Below, in pieces: positions 1 to 8,592 of a stretch of DNA of 64,000 bases. Each line of letters starts with the position of its first letter. The first letter of the stretch is position 1. Both the position numbers and the translations under genes were made by a program. The DNA comes from CAZSXU01 sp964610505 (lineage in GTDB: Bacteria > Arandabacterota > Arandabacteria > JAGLYR01): assembly GCA_964610505.1 (NCBI GenBank), contig CAZSXU010000014.1, positions 38,401 through 102,400 on the forward strand. The letters run 5' to 3'. The notes under the pieces are model-generated. The model did not search any database. It was given only the letters and a program-made list of their open reading frames with translations, and was not told the DNA's origin.

Positions 1-1173
1 GTCCAGGCGCCGAACGTTCTCCGGATCGCGGCGCCAGCGATCGACCGAGTCCATCCCGAAGGCCAGGGCCACGCTGCCGAGAAAAGCGGCGGCGAACGCG
101 ATGACGACGATCAGCCATCTCTTCGGCCTGGATTTCTTCTCGGGCGGCGAGGCCCGGTCCAGGACTTGGATGGTCGGGGTATCGCGCGATTCCATGATCT
201 TGGCCCGCTCGTACTCTTGGGCCAGAAACGCGTGGATCTTGGACTGCAATTCCACGTCCCGGAGCAGTCGGACATACTGCATCCCCAGGGACGGCAGCTC
301 GCTCAACGAGGGGAAAGGTTTCGATTCACCGTTCTGAAGGAAAGCCTCCGTCAATTCCGAGGTCCCGAGGAGTTCCGTCAACTGCTTTTCGAGGTTTGCC
401 TTTCGGTTTGCCAGGGATTTGATTTCCGGGTTGCTGTCGGTGGCATAGGTCGACAGCGTGGCCAGGCGGATTTCGGTCGTGCGGATCTGGGACTCGATCT
501 CGGCGGCGGCCGAGATGAGCGCCTGGGTTTGCTCCGTGAGCTCGACGGCCCCGTATTCCTGCTGGTAGGCCTGCAGCGCCTGCTCGGACTCGCCAAGTTC
601 CAGCCGGGTTTCTTTGAGGCGTTCCTCGACAAACATCCGGGTCTTCTTGCCCTCGGTCATTCGCGTGGTCCGGTTAAATTCGTCGAGCACTTCCAGAAAA
701 GCATTGGCCATGTCGGCGGCGCGGTCGGGATCCTTGGCCTCCACGGCAATGGAGATCAGGCCCTCATCCACCACACGTACCCATCGGTGCTTCTCCAGCT
801 TGCGGATGGCTTTCTCCATCGTCTTCGCTTTGTACAGGCGTTTGAGGTCGAACTCGTCGATGATCTTCTCCGAAACGTAGCGGCTTCGGAGGATGGCCCC
901 GTACACATCGGACGTCGTGGCGAACCACGGAAGGTTGGCCGTAGCGGCCGTCATTTGCAGCGCTCCGAGACTCATGAGCGGATCCATCGACGTCTCGGGC
1001 GGCAGGATCACGGCCGTGGTTCTGTACCACTTGGGAAGAACCAGCGAGAGGACGACGGCGAGAAACACCACGGCCGCGACGTTGATGGCGATCAGCCGAC
1101 GGCGCCTCACCAGCGTGTCCAGGGCGTCCAGGGACACAGATCCTTTTCCGGGCGTCGGGTTGGCATCCTGCAT
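1..1173 (-). CDS. Wzz/GumC-family polysaccharide chain-length determinant, partial
   Basis: Visible are 391 codons read leftwards from ATG at 1173 and still open at the window edge, so the C-terminus lies outside. Proteins of this family sit in the inner membrane and set the chain length of Wzy-dependent polysaccharide or form part of an EPS/capsule export complex. The layout fits: a TM helix at about residues 27-47, a periplasmic domain with a long helical stretch (about 170-330), and a second TM helix at about 351-373 preceded by a proline-rich turn (ASPPEKKSRPKRW), as in GNVR-type proteins. No Walker kinase motifs are present in the visible part; a BY-kinase domain downstream cannot be excluded. 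It diverges from the glycosyltransferase at 1757 and has its own promoter at 1270-1298. Confidence 0.85.
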   Translation of the reverse strand, partial: MQDANPTPGKGSVSLDALDTLVRRRRLIAINVAAVVFLAVVLSLVLPKWYRTTAVILPPETSMDPLMSLGALQMTAATANLPWFATTSDVYGAILRSRYVSEKIIDEFDLKRLYKAKTMEKAIRKLEKHRWVRVVDEGLISIAVEAKDPDRAADMANAFLEVLDEFNRTTRMTEGKKTRMFVEERLKETRLELGESEQALQAYQQEYGAVELTEQTQALISAAAEIESQIRTTEIRLATLSTYATDSNPEIKSLANRKANLEKQLTELLGTSELTEAFLQNGESKPFPSLSELPSLGMQYVRLLRDVELQSKIHAFLAQEYERAKIMESRDTPTIQVLDRASPPEKKSRPKRWLIVVIAFAAAFLGSVALAFGMDSVDRWRRDPENVRRLD

Positions 1174-1269
1174 GATCGGTCCGCGGCCCGGATCGACGGT
1201 GCGGGAACCGGGCGGTTGAAGAACCGTGAGTTCGACATCCGGGCGTTCGGCCGCCCGGAGCGTTCCCTT

Positions 1270-1298
1270 ACTCTATCCGGGCCGGTGGGGCAAGTCAA
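1270..1298 (-). promoter_or_regulatory. sigma-70 type promoter for the Wzz gene
   Basis: On the minus strand TTGACT (1298-1293) is followed after 17 nt by TAGAGT (1275-1270). A transcript would begin near 1263, about 90 nt before the ATG at 1173. The match is by eye. Confidence 0.5.
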
Positions 1299-1636
1299 TT
1301 GTAAAGGGGCGCATGGGCGACCCGGAGACTGCGGAACAACGGGATGGCGGGACTGCGAGTCAACTGCCAAAAGCCGAGAGCCAGAACACACAGTCCTCGG
1401 GCCGGCCGCGGTGAAGGTTCGCCGGATCGAAAGCCGCAGCGTGGCCTGTTCGCCCGAGTGAATCGTCGCCCTCCGTGCCGACCTGTATTCCCCTTCACGC
1501 TGCGGCAGAGAGACGCCGGACCTTTGCCGCGGCTGGGGGCCCGCGCAGGAAACGAGACTGCTGGTCAACTACCCAGAAACCGATCGGCGAAGGCCGAAAG
1601 CCGGGTCCCCCTGCCCCCGCGCCCCAATTCTCTCTC

Positions 1637-1665
1637 TTGGCTTTGTCCGCCGATTCGACTATCCT
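1637..1665 (+). promoter_or_regulatory. possible sigma-70 promoter for the GT4 gene
   Basis: TTGGCT (1637-1642), 17-nt spacer, TATCCT (1660-1665). The start would be near 1672, immediately before the hairpin at 1674-1699. Both hexamers are imperfect. Confidence 0.35.
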
Positions 1666-1756
1666 GAGGGCGGCTTCTCGGCACCGAGGCGCCGAGAAGG
1701 GATCTCCGTGAAATCCGCGCAATCTGCGGTTGCGCCGTCGGCCTTGAGAGGTCTTT

Positions 1757-2971
1757 GTGAAGATCCTCTTCGTCACAACCGAAGTCCCCTCCCCGCGCGG
1801 GAGCGGGGGGTTGATCGCCAACTACTACCACCTGCGCGGTTTGGTCAGGGAGGGCCACGAGGTCACCCTCGTTTCCCTGGCGCCGCGAGGCGCGGCCGGG
1901 GCGCGCGTTGACATCGACGGGCTCCATCGATCGATGCTCATCCCGGGCGTTCCGCCGACCACGGTCGGCGGGCTGATGGCGAACGTGTTCCAGAAGGAGC
2001 CGTTTCCCATCCGCAAGTACATGAAGGTGGACGCCGGATCGGGCCTTCGGACTCTCGCCGTCGAGCATGTCTTCGATCTGGTTCACCTGGCCGGCCTCCA
2101 CACGGCGCATCTCGCCGAGGATCTTCGAAACGTCGTGCACGGCCCGATGGTTCTCTACGAACACAACGTGCAGGCGAAAGTGCACGAGTTGTTCTACCGG
2201 ATGCAGCGGGATCCGCTGAGGCGATGGTACGCACGGCTCCAGTGGAAGAGGATGTTGGCTTACGAGGCGGAGGTGTGCCGGCGCTTCGATTGCGTGCTCA
2301 CTTTCTCCGAGCCGGACGCGGGGAGACTGGCGGGGCTATCGAAGGGCGCCAGGGTCTCATGGTTGCCTCTTGCCGTGGACGCCGAGAGGTTGTCCAGAAT
2401 TTCGACGAGCGAGGCGTTCGATGTGCTGTGGATCGGATCTCTCCGGTGGTTGCCGAACATCGACTCGCTCCGGTGGTTTGCGGATGAGATTGTGCCGAAG
2501 ATCCTTGCGGGTCGGCCGGAGACATCCGTCGCCGTCGCGGGATCCTCGCCGCCGCCCTGGCTGAAGAAGCTCGCCGGGCGAAGTCCGCGAATTCGCGTTC
2601 TCGGTGAGGTCGATGACGCCTACGACCTCATGGGCCGCTCGAGGCTGATCGTGGTTCCGCTTCGCATCGGAAGCGGCGTTCGAGTAAAAATCCTCGAAGC
2701 GCTTGCGCTTCGCCGCGCGGTTCTGAGCACGACGCTCGGATGCGAGGGGATCGAAGTCGAGTCGGGCAAACATCTGGTGGTGGCGGATGATCCGAAGGCG
2801 TTTGCCGGCGAGGCAATTCGTCTTCTGGACGACGACCGTCGGCGGAGTGATCTCGCCGCGCGTGGTTACGATTTGGTTCTCGCGCGTCACGACTACCGCA
2901 AGGTCGGCGCGAAGATGTCGGCACTCTACGAGAGCCTGCGGCAAGGCGACACGGTTCAGGCGACACGGTGA
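1757..2971 (+). CDS. GT4-family glycosyltransferase
   Basis: 404 residues from GTG at 1757, with GAGAGG just upstream. The N-terminus (MKILFVTTEVPSP, then GSGGLIANYYHLRGL) is the Rossmann acceptor domain of GT-B glycosyltransferases. The C-terminal half has the donor domain: DVLWIGSLRWLPN, then GSGVRVKILEALALRRAV, which covers the EX7E-type region of GT4 enzymes. It is expected to be cytosolic and to move a sugar from a nucleotide-activated donor onto a lipid-linked glycan or polysaccharide. Divergence from a Wzz-type gene supports a role in surface polysaccharide. It resembles glycosyltransferases tied to exosortase/EPS clusters, but no exosortase or PEP-CTERM signal is visible here. Donor and acceptor cannot be named. 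Confidence 0.85.
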   Translation: MKILFVTTEVPSPRGSGGLIANYYHLRGLVREGHEVTLVSLAPRGAAGARVDIDGLHRSMLIPGVPPTTVGGLMANVFQKEPFPIRKYMKVDAGSGLRTLAVEHVFDLVHLAGLHTAHLAEDLRNVVHGPMVLYEHNVQAKVHELFYRMQRDPLRRWYARLQWKRMLAYEAEVCRRFDCVLTFSEPDAGRLAGLSKGARVSWLPLAVDAERLSRISTSEAFDVLWIGSLRWLPNIDSLRWFADEIVPKILAGRPETSVAVAGSSPPPWLKKLAGRSPRIRVLGEVDDAYDLMGRSRLIVVPLRIGSGVRVKILEALALRRAVLSTTLGCEGIEVESGKHLVVADDPKAFAGEAIRLLDDDRRRSDLAARGYDLVLARHDYRKVGAKMSALYESLRQGDTVQATR

Positions 2972-3032
2972 CACGGCGAAAGAGCCAAGCCCCGAGCCAT
3001 AGATCTCGCAGAGGGCGGATGGAGGAACCGGG

Positions 3033-3596
3033 ATGAACGGCGAGAGTGAATCCGGACGTGGGGAAGGAGCAGGGGTCGAGCGAGCCGAGGCATGCCTCAG
3101 ACAATGCTTCGGTGAGATGCCCGGCCGGTGCCTGATCGTCAACGTGTCGGCCCAGCGGCTGGTGCTGTTGTCGGATGGCGCGGTGACAAACGGCTACGAT
3201 GTATCCACCGCACGATCCGGTGTCAACGCCCGGGAAGGATCCCGCGGGACCCCCCCGGGAGTACATCGCATCGCCGAAAAAATCGGCGGCAAAATGCCGC
3301 CGGGAGCCATCTTCCGTTCCAGGGTTCCCACGGGTCGGATCTGGTTGCCCGGAGCAACCGATGATCCCGATCAGGATCTCATATTGAGCCGCATCTTGAC
3401 CCTGGAAGGCGTGGAGGACGGCATCAACCGTGGTCCCGGCGTGGACACGTTGGCTCGCCACGTCTACATCCACGGAACCAATCACGAGAGAGACATCGGG
3501 GCACCTGTCTCCGGGGGGTGCATACGAATGACCAGTGCGGGCGTCATCGATCTGTATGACCGTGTCGAACAGGGGGATCCAGTTGTCATCATCTGA
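3033..3596 (+). CDS. L,D-transpeptidase (YkuD domain) with variant active-site motif
   Basis: 187 residues from ATG at 3033 (GGAGG about 8 nt upstream). The YkuD fold is recognisable from TPPGVHRI (residues 73-80), IHGTNHERDIG (146-156) and SGGCIRM (160-166). The catalytic cysteine is C163, with H147 and R165 in place. Canonical enzymes read SHGC; here the second His is Gly (G161). YkuD enzymes form 3-3 peptide cross-links or attach proteins to peptidoglycan. No signal peptide is apparent, which is odd for a periplasmic enzyme; the N-terminus is hydrophilic. The gene overlaps the Mur ligase downstream by 14 nt, so the two are probably translated together and may act in one muropeptide pathway. 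Confidence 0.85.
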   Translation: MNGESESGRGEGAGVERAEACLRQCFGEMPGRCLIVNVSAQRLVLLSDGAVTNGYDVSTARSGVNAREGSRGTPPGVHRIAEKIGGKMPPGAIFRSRVPTGRIWLPGATDDPDQDLILSRILTLEGVEDGINRGPGVDTLARHVYIHGTNHERDIGAPVSGGCIRMTSAGVIDLYDRVEQGDPVVII

Positions 3597-4962
3597 GAAG
3601 GGGGGCGAGACACTCCCCCGGTACCACTTTGTCGGCATCGCCGGAAGCGGCGTGAGCGCGCTGGCGCAATATCACGTCATGATGGGCGGAACCGCGTCCG
3701 GAAGCGATCGTGCTTTCGATCGGGGAGAAAACGGCGGCGTCCGGCGGCGATTGGAATCCCTGGGTGTCGAAGTGGTTCCCCAGGATGCCAGCGGTCTGGG
3801 GTTGGGATGTGACGCCGTGATCGTGTCCGGCGCCGTCGAGGGAGCGGTCCCCGACCTTCACGTGGCGCGCCAGCAGAAGGTCCCCGTCCTTCACCGCTCC
3901 GAGCTCCTGGCCCGCTACGTGGCCGAGAGACACACGACGGCGGTTGGCGGCACCAGCGGCAAGTCCACGGTGACGGCGATGATCTTCGAGATTCTCCGGG
4001 CGGGGGGGCGCGACCCGTCCCTCATCACGGGCGGCAATCTGATTTCCCTTCAGGAGGAAGGCTACGTGGGAAATGCCTGGGTCGGCGATTCGGACCTCCT
4101 GGTGATCGAGGCGGACGAGAGCGACGGCAGCCTGGTCCGTTACGAGCCGTGGATCGGGGTTCTCCTCAACCTCAGACGGGATCACCGGGAACCGGAGGAA
4201 CTGGCCCGAGTGTTCCACGAGTTTCGGGAACAGACTCGAGGAGCGTTTCTGATTGGAGAGGATGAGAATCTGGACGCGTTCTCCGCGGGGGCCGTGGTGT
4301 TCGGTCTGGATTCGGGCGCGGATTTTCGCGCGGAGTCGGTGGATCTCGAACTCGAGGGTTCCCGGTTCTCGATTGCCGGAGTCGAATTTCGCCTCTTGGC
4401 GCCGGGACTTCACAACGTGCTGAACGCCACGGCTGCAGCGGCCGCGTGCCGGGCGTCGGGCGTGAGTCTCGAAGAGGCATCCAGCGCGCTCTCCCGATTC
4501 CGCGGCGTGGAACGGCGCTTTCAGATCGTCGGGCGGCGCGCCGGCGTCGAAGTGGTCGACGATTTCGCTCACAACCCGGACAAGATCCGTGCGGCCCTGG
4601 CCACCGCACGGTACCGGGCCGACCGGATCCTGGCCGTCTTTCAACCGCACGGCTACGGGCCGACACGTTTCATGCGCGAGGATCTGGTGGACATGCTGGC
4701 CCTGGGTCTGCGTCGTGCGGACCGGCTCTGGATGCCCGAGATCTATTACGCCGGCGGGACCGCCGAACGCGACATTTCATCCCGCGAGATCGTCGAGGAA
4801 GTGGCTCGGCTTGGCATTCCGGCCGCCTTTGCGGAGAGCCGGGACGATCTCATCGACGAGGTCGTGGCCGAAGCGCGAAGCGGCGATATCGTCCTTGTCA
4901 TGGGCGCCAGGGACCCGTCGTTACCGGAGGTCGCGCGCCGGATCTTCGAGCGACTGAGGTAG
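3583..4962 (+). CDS. Mur ligase of the MurC/Mpl type
   Basis: 459 residues from TTG at 3583, chosen because AGGGGG lies 7 nt upstream; an ATG at 3535 is also in frame but lies inside the L,D-transpeptidase gene. Domains in order: N-terminal UDP-binding domain (FVGIAGSGVSALA), ATP-binding P-loop GTSGKST (residues 123-129), ADESDGS, and a C-terminal ligase domain with DDFAHNPDKI. MurC adds L-Ala to UDP-MurNAc and Mpl reuses a tripeptide. The sequence departs from both at NLRRDHREPEE and at HNP, where MurC/Mpl usually have HHP. It is not in a mur/fts cluster, so a muropeptide-recycling or specialised role is more likely than being the essential MurC. The substrate is inferred. Confidence 0.8.
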   Translation: MSSSEKGGETLPRYHFVGIAGSGVSALAQYHVMMGGTASGSDRAFDRGENGGVRRRLESLGVEVVPQDASGLGLGCDAVIVSGAVEGAVPDLHVARQQKVPVLHRSELLARYVAERHTTAVGGTSGKSTVTAMIFEILRAGGRDPSLITGGNLISLQEEGYVGNAWVGDSDLLVIEADESDGSLVRYEPWIGVLLNLRRDHREPEELARVFHEFREQTRGAFLIGEDENLDAFSAGAVVFGLDSGADFRAESVDLELEGSRFSIAGVEFRLLAPGLHNVLNATAAAAACRASGVSLEEASSALSRFRGVERRFQIVGRRAGVEVVDDFAHNPDKIRAALATARYRADRILAVFQPHGYGPTRFMREDLVDMLALGLRRADRLWMPEIYYAGGTAERDISSREIVEEVARLGIPAAFAESRDDLIDEVVAEARSGDIVLVMGARDPSLPEVARRIFERLR

Positions 4963-5024
4963 GGGGGCAGGCGGAGACCCTCAGCCACAGATTCCACAGA
5001 GGTCACTATAGGTTTTTTGTTATG

Positions 5025-5053
5025 TTGACAAAGCATTCCGTCGAATGTATACT
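5025..5053 (+). promoter_or_regulatory. near-consensus sigma-70 promoter of the metal-efflux operon
   Basis: TTGACA (5025-5030), exactly 17 nt, TATACT (5048-5053). This is the best sigma-70 match in the window. The 17-nt spacer is not the 19-20 nt spacer typical of MerR-controlled metal operons. The start would be near 5060, 37 nt before the first gene. Confidence 0.8.
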
Positions 5054-5096
5054 GTAGTGGTGGACTTGGAATGAGCCGCTTCAGGTTTTTCCGTGA

Positions 5097-5552
5097 ATGG
5101 AGCGTGATTCTTTGAAATCACAGCGGTTACCGGCATTCTTGATCTGGGTATGTCTGGCGGCGTACCTCCCGGCGGCGGTTCCCGGAACGGCGGCGTCTCC
5201 CATGTTCTGCGTGAGGACGGACGGGCGCGTGGCCGTGGAGACCGGCGGGGAAAGCCACTGCAACCCGATCCCTGTTTCGGACGCCCACGCCTGCTGCTCT
5301 CACACCCAAGAGAGCGTCCAATTCCAGGATACGAGGTGCCACTGCGGTCCGTGTATCGACATCGCCGTCCCGCTCGATCAGAGCATTGTCGGAATCCCCG
5401 ACGTTTCGTTCAATCCCGTGACGGTGCCTCTCGCCATTCATGCCGAGATCTTCGTTCCGGACCCCCTCTCGGGAGAGAGCGAGGTTCGCTCCGTCCCGCC
5501 TGATAGCCGGGATCCGCTCTCTTCCCTCCGCACGGTCGTTCTTCTGATCTGA
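5097..5552 (+). CDS. secreted Cys/His-rich protein at head of efflux operon
   Basis: 151 residues from ATG at 5097; a TTG at 5112 preceded by GGAG is an alternative start. A signal peptide covers about residues 1-33. The mature part holds seven cysteines (38, 55, 66, 67, 81, 83, 86) and nearby histidines (54, 64, 69, 82), including HACCSH and RCHCGPC, then a plain C-terminal half. I do not recognise a family. Position behind the strong promoter and ahead of TolC, adaptor and RND pump genes suggests a periplasmic metal-binding or sensing accessory. This is inference from residue content and context. Confidence 0.65.
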   Translation: MERDSLKSQRLPAFLIWVCLAAYLPAAVPGTAASPMFCVRTDGRVAVETGGESHCNPIPVSDAHACCSHTQESVQFQDTRCHCGPCIDIAVPLDQSIVGIPDVSFNPVTVPLAIHAEIFVPDPLSGESEVRSVPPDSRDPLSSLRTVVLLI

Positions 5553-5665
5553 TCCGTCGAAATCGGTTCGCCCATCCACGGACGCCGACCGAGCCACCGG
5601 TCTTCTGCCGACATGTCGGACGTGCGTCCCACCGAGTTGACACGAGCGGATTTCGAGGGAATCTC

Positions 5666-7084
5666 ATGTCAAAGAACAACTCCATGTTTCATGTGCTCCA
5701 GATCCTTGCGATGGCTACCGGACTCGCGGCGGCCGCAGGCTGCGGGGGGGCTTCGAGTGGCCCCTGGCCCGAGGCCCGTCCTCTCGGGCGAGACCTCGAC
5801 GCCTACCGGGCGCCTGCGCGTCCGACGTCGGCCTCCGACGCGCCGGCCCGGAGTTCGGGTGCCGATCCCCCTTCGACCGTCCTTTCCCTGAAAGATGCAC
5901 TGGCGTTTGCGCTTGAGCGGAGTCCCGAGCTGGCGGCCTCCTCCTGGGAGGTTCGAGCCGCCGAAGCGAGAGCCGTTCAGGCGGCCTTAAGGCCGAACCC
6001 CGAAATCGAGCTGGAGGTCGAGGAATTCGGAGGCACCCACGGCCGGCGGGACTTCGACGGGGCCGTCGTGATTCCGGCCGTCACTCAGGAGGTTGAGCTC
6101 GGCGGTAAACGCTCCAAGCGAAAGCGGGTTGCTCTCCTGGATACGCAGCTGGCCGGCTGGGACTACGAGTCCAAACGCCTCGATGTGTACACGGAGGTGA
6201 GGATGGCGTTCATTGCCGTACTCGCCGGCCAGGAACGGGTCCTCCTGGCCGAGGAACTGGTACGGCTGTCCGACGAGGTCTACTCGTCCGTTGCGGAAAG
6301 GGTGAACGCCGGGAAGGTTTCCCCGCTTGAAGAGACCAAGGCGAGCGTGACTCTCTCCACCAGCCGCATCGAGCGGGACCATGCGAAACGCGATCTTGCC
6401 GTGGCGAGAAAGCGGCTTTCGATTACCTGGGGAAATCCATCGCCGACGTTTGAGAGGGTCGAGGGGCAGCTGGAGTCACCGGGCCAGGTTCCGCCCGTCG
6501 AGACGCTGGTCTCCCGGGTTGCCGGGAACCCCGAGGTGGCCCGCTGGACGACGGCGATCGAGCAACGTCGTGCCGCCATCGAGATGGAGAAGGCCGGGAG
6601 GATTCCGGACCTGACCCTATCGGGCGGCGTCCAGCAGTTCAGGGAAACCGGCGATCGGGCATTCAAGGTGGGGATCTCCATTCCGTTTCCGATCTTTGAT
6701 CGCAACCAGGGGGCGGTGAGGGAAACCGAGAGCGCCCTGGCCAAGGCGAACGAAGAACGCCGGGCCGTCGAGGTACGGGTTCGCGGCCGGATTCTGGAAA
6801 CACATGAATTGTTAACGGTAGCTCATTCGGAAGCCCGGAGTCTCGGCGAGGTGGTTCTTCCGGCCGCCCGCCGGGCGTTTGAGGCTGCCGAGGAGGGCTA
6901 CCGGAGTGGGAAGCTGGGATACCTGGATGTCCTGGATGCCCAGCGGACCTACTTCCAGGTGAAAGAACAGTGGGTCCAGGCGCTCTCGGCCTATCACGGG
7001 GCCGTGGCGGAAATGGAACGACTGATCGGCGGGTCCCTCCGGGAAGCGGGCGGGCTCGAACCAAACCAGGAGAATCAACGATGA
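5666..7084 (+). CDS. TolC-family outer membrane efflux lipoprotein (CzcC/CusC-like)
   Basis: 472 residues from ATG at 5666. A lipoprotein signal peptide ends in LAAAAGC, giving lipidated Cys26. The rest is long amphipathic helices with the internal repeat of outer membrane efflux proteins; FKVGISIPFPIFDRNQGAVR (about 333-352) is the typical strand and motif region, followed by GYRSGKLGYLDVLDAQRTY. The protein forms the trimeric outer membrane channel of a tripartite metal-efflux pump. Its stop overlaps the ATG of the adaptor gene (ATGA at 7081-7084), so the two are translationally coupled. Confidence 0.92.
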   Translation: MSKNNSMFHVLQILAMATGLAAAAGCGGASSGPWPEARPLGRDLDAYRAPARPTSASDAPARSSGADPPSTVLSLKDALAFALERSPELAASSWEVRAAEARAVQAALRPNPEIELEVEEFGGTHGRRDFDGAVVIPAVTQEVELGGKRSKRKRVALLDTQLAGWDYESKRLDVYTEVRMAFIAVLAGQERVLLAEELVRLSDEVYSSVAERVNAGKVSPLEETKASVTLSTSRIERDHAKRDLAVARKRLSITWGNPSPTFERVEGQLESPGQVPPVETLVSRVAGNPEVARWTTAIEQRRAAIEMEKAGRIPDLTLSGGVQQFRETGDRAFKVGISIPFPIFDRNQGAVRETESALAKANEERRAVEVRVRGRILETHELLTVAHSEARSLGEVVLPAARRAFEAAEEGYRSGKLGYLDVLDAQRTYFQVKEQWVQALSAYHGAVAEMERLIGGSLREAGGLEPNQENQR

Positions 7085-8550
7085 AACGAACGGAGACCTT
7101 GGCCCTGGCTGTGGCGGTCTTTCTTTTCGCAGTCTCGGGCGTCCTGTGGCTCACGAAGCCCGACTCGCCGGGTGTCCCCGCGGCGCACGACGGCGGGGAT
7201 CATACCGGCGGCGGATTGTGCGGCCACGACCATTCCGCCGAGGCACCGGCGGACGCGAACGTGCCCGCGTGCGGCCACGACCATTCCGCCGAGGCACCGG
7301 CGGAAGACGGCGCACCCTCGTGCGATCATGACCATTCGGGGGAACACGCGCACGGCGAAGGCGCGGCGGATCTTGAGATGTCGATCGATGAAATCATGAC
7401 GACCGAATGCGAGCACGGAGTGGCCACGCATCTCTGCGATGACTGCCGGTACGAAGTCGGTGTCGTCAAGGTGGACGAGTCGCTCATTCGAAATCACCCC
7501 ACCTCCGAAGAGGGACTGATCCGCGTCATCCCGGCTTCCCGATCGGCAACGCCTTCCGTCTTGCGGGTCACGGGGGAGGTGGGACTCAATGAAAACCAGG
7601 CCGTTCGCATCAGCCCGCAGGTCCCCGGCATCATCCGATCGGTGCCCATTGACATCGGTGCCCGGGTGAAGAGGGGGGACGTGCTCTTCGAGATCGAGAG
7701 CCGGGAGCTGGGGCGGGCCTTCAGTGAGTATGAGAGAAACCGGGCGATGGCGGATCTGGCCAGGCAGAACTTCGAGCGGGAGAAGACCCTTTTCGACAAG
7801 AAGATCTCCTCCGAGTGGGACATGATCGAGACGCAGATGGTCTATAAGGAGCACGAGACGAATCTCCAGGCGTCGGAGACGGCGCTCCGGGTTCTGGGAT
7901 TTACGGACGAAGATCTACGGTCGCCGGCAGGACCGACGGGCGCGGCGCGGACCGGGCGCCTCCCGGTTCGTTCGCCCATTGACGGCAGGGTCATCGAGAA
8001 ACAAGCCGTGGTGGGAGAGCGGGTGGACGAAGGCGATGACCTGATGATGGTTGCGGATCTCGGTGCCGTCTGGGTGTGGGCCGACATCTATGAACAGGAT
8101 CTGGCGACTCTCATCGAGGCCAGGCGGCACGGTCCGGTACCGGTCGAGGTATCCGTGCACGCGTTTCCCGGGTTGGCGTTTCCGGGGGAGATCGACTACG
8201 TCGGCGCCGTGATGCAGGAACGAACCCGAACCGTGAAGGTGCGGGCGACGGTGGCCAACGGGGAAGAGCTTCTTCGCCCCGGGATGTTCTGCGAGATCCG
8301 GCTTCTCCTGGGAATCACCGATGCCGCCCTGGCCGTCCCCAAGGCCGCACTCCTCTCCGACGAGGGCGTCGATTTCATTTTCAAGCATCTGACGGGCAAC
8401 TGTTTCGTCCGGAGACCGGTGGACCTAGGACGAGAGTTCGAGGGCCGGGTGGAGGTTCTCGCCGGACTCGGTGCCGGTGAGATGATCGTGACCGACGGCG
8501 CATTTCTTCTGAAATCGGATGTCCTGCGCTCGAAGATGGGCGCAGGCTGA
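7081..8550 (+). CDS. RND efflux periplasmic adaptor with His-rich metal-binding repeats
   Basis: 489 residues from ATG at 7081, overlapping the TolC-type stop by 4 nt. An N-terminal anchor or signal (about 8-24) is followed by three C-[GD]-HDHS motifs at residues 47, 64 and 81, spaced exactly 17 residues apart, then GEHAHGEG. A second metal-type cluster follows: CEHGVATHLCDDC (110-122). The canonical adaptor comes next: lipoyl/barrel-sandwich half (GEVGLNENQAVRISPQVPG), alpha-hairpin, second lipoyl half (RSPIDGRVIEKQAVVGERV) and beta-barrel with a membrane-proximal end. It links pump to outer membrane channel and in CusB-type proteins passes metal to the pump. The His/Cys repeats point to capture of a soft or transition metal. 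Confidence 0.92.
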   Translation: MKRTETLALAVAVFLFAVSGVLWLTKPDSPGVPAAHDGGDHTGGGLCGHDHSAEAPADANVPACGHDHSAEAPAEDGAPSCDHDHSGEHAHGEGAADLEMSIDEIMTTECEHGVATHLCDDCRYEVGVVKVDESLIRNHPTSEEGLIRVIPASRSATPSVLRVTGEVGLNENQAVRISPQVPGIIRSVPIDIGARVKRGDVLFEIESRELGRAFSEYERNRAMADLARQNFEREKTLFDKKISSEWDMIETQMVYKEHETNLQASETALRVLGFTDEDLRSPAGPTGAARTGRLPVRSPIDGRVIEKQAVVGERVDEGDDLMMVADLGAVWVWADIYEQDLATLIEARRHGPVPVEVSVHAFPGLAFPGEIDYVGAVMQERTRTVKVRATVANGEELLRPGMFCEIRLLLGITDAALAVPKAALLSDEGVDFIFKHLTGNCFVRRPVDLGREFEGRVEVLAGLGAGEMIVTDGAFLLKSDVLRSKMGAG

Positions 8551-8592
8551 GCGGATTAGACGGCAGGCGTGCCCTGCCCTGTGGGGAGAACA

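Larger units (their letters stand above)
1174..1756. other. divergent intergenic region
   Basis: These 583 bp separate the Wzz gene from the glycosyltransferase. The region holds a promoter for each side (1270-1298 minus, 1637-1665 plus), a hairpin at 1674-1699 (CTTCTCGG / CCGAGAAG, 10-nt loop) that would sit at the very 5' end of the glycosyltransferase mRNA, and one copy of a degenerate intergenic CTGTGG/CACAGA-type motif (1702-1734). No convincing gene is present. Confidence 0.6.

Noticed and set aside
166..1461. Long plus-strand open frame of 431 codons opposite the Wzz gene
   Set aside because: It is antisense to a clear Wzz-type frame, has no recognisable motifs and a Gly/Arg/Pro-rich composition typical of shadow frames in high-GC DNA.
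5040..5060. Operator of BlaI/CopY type (TGTAGT half-site) at the efflux promoter
   Set aside because: Only one half-site can be seen; no inverted partner at correct spacing, so it is not supported.
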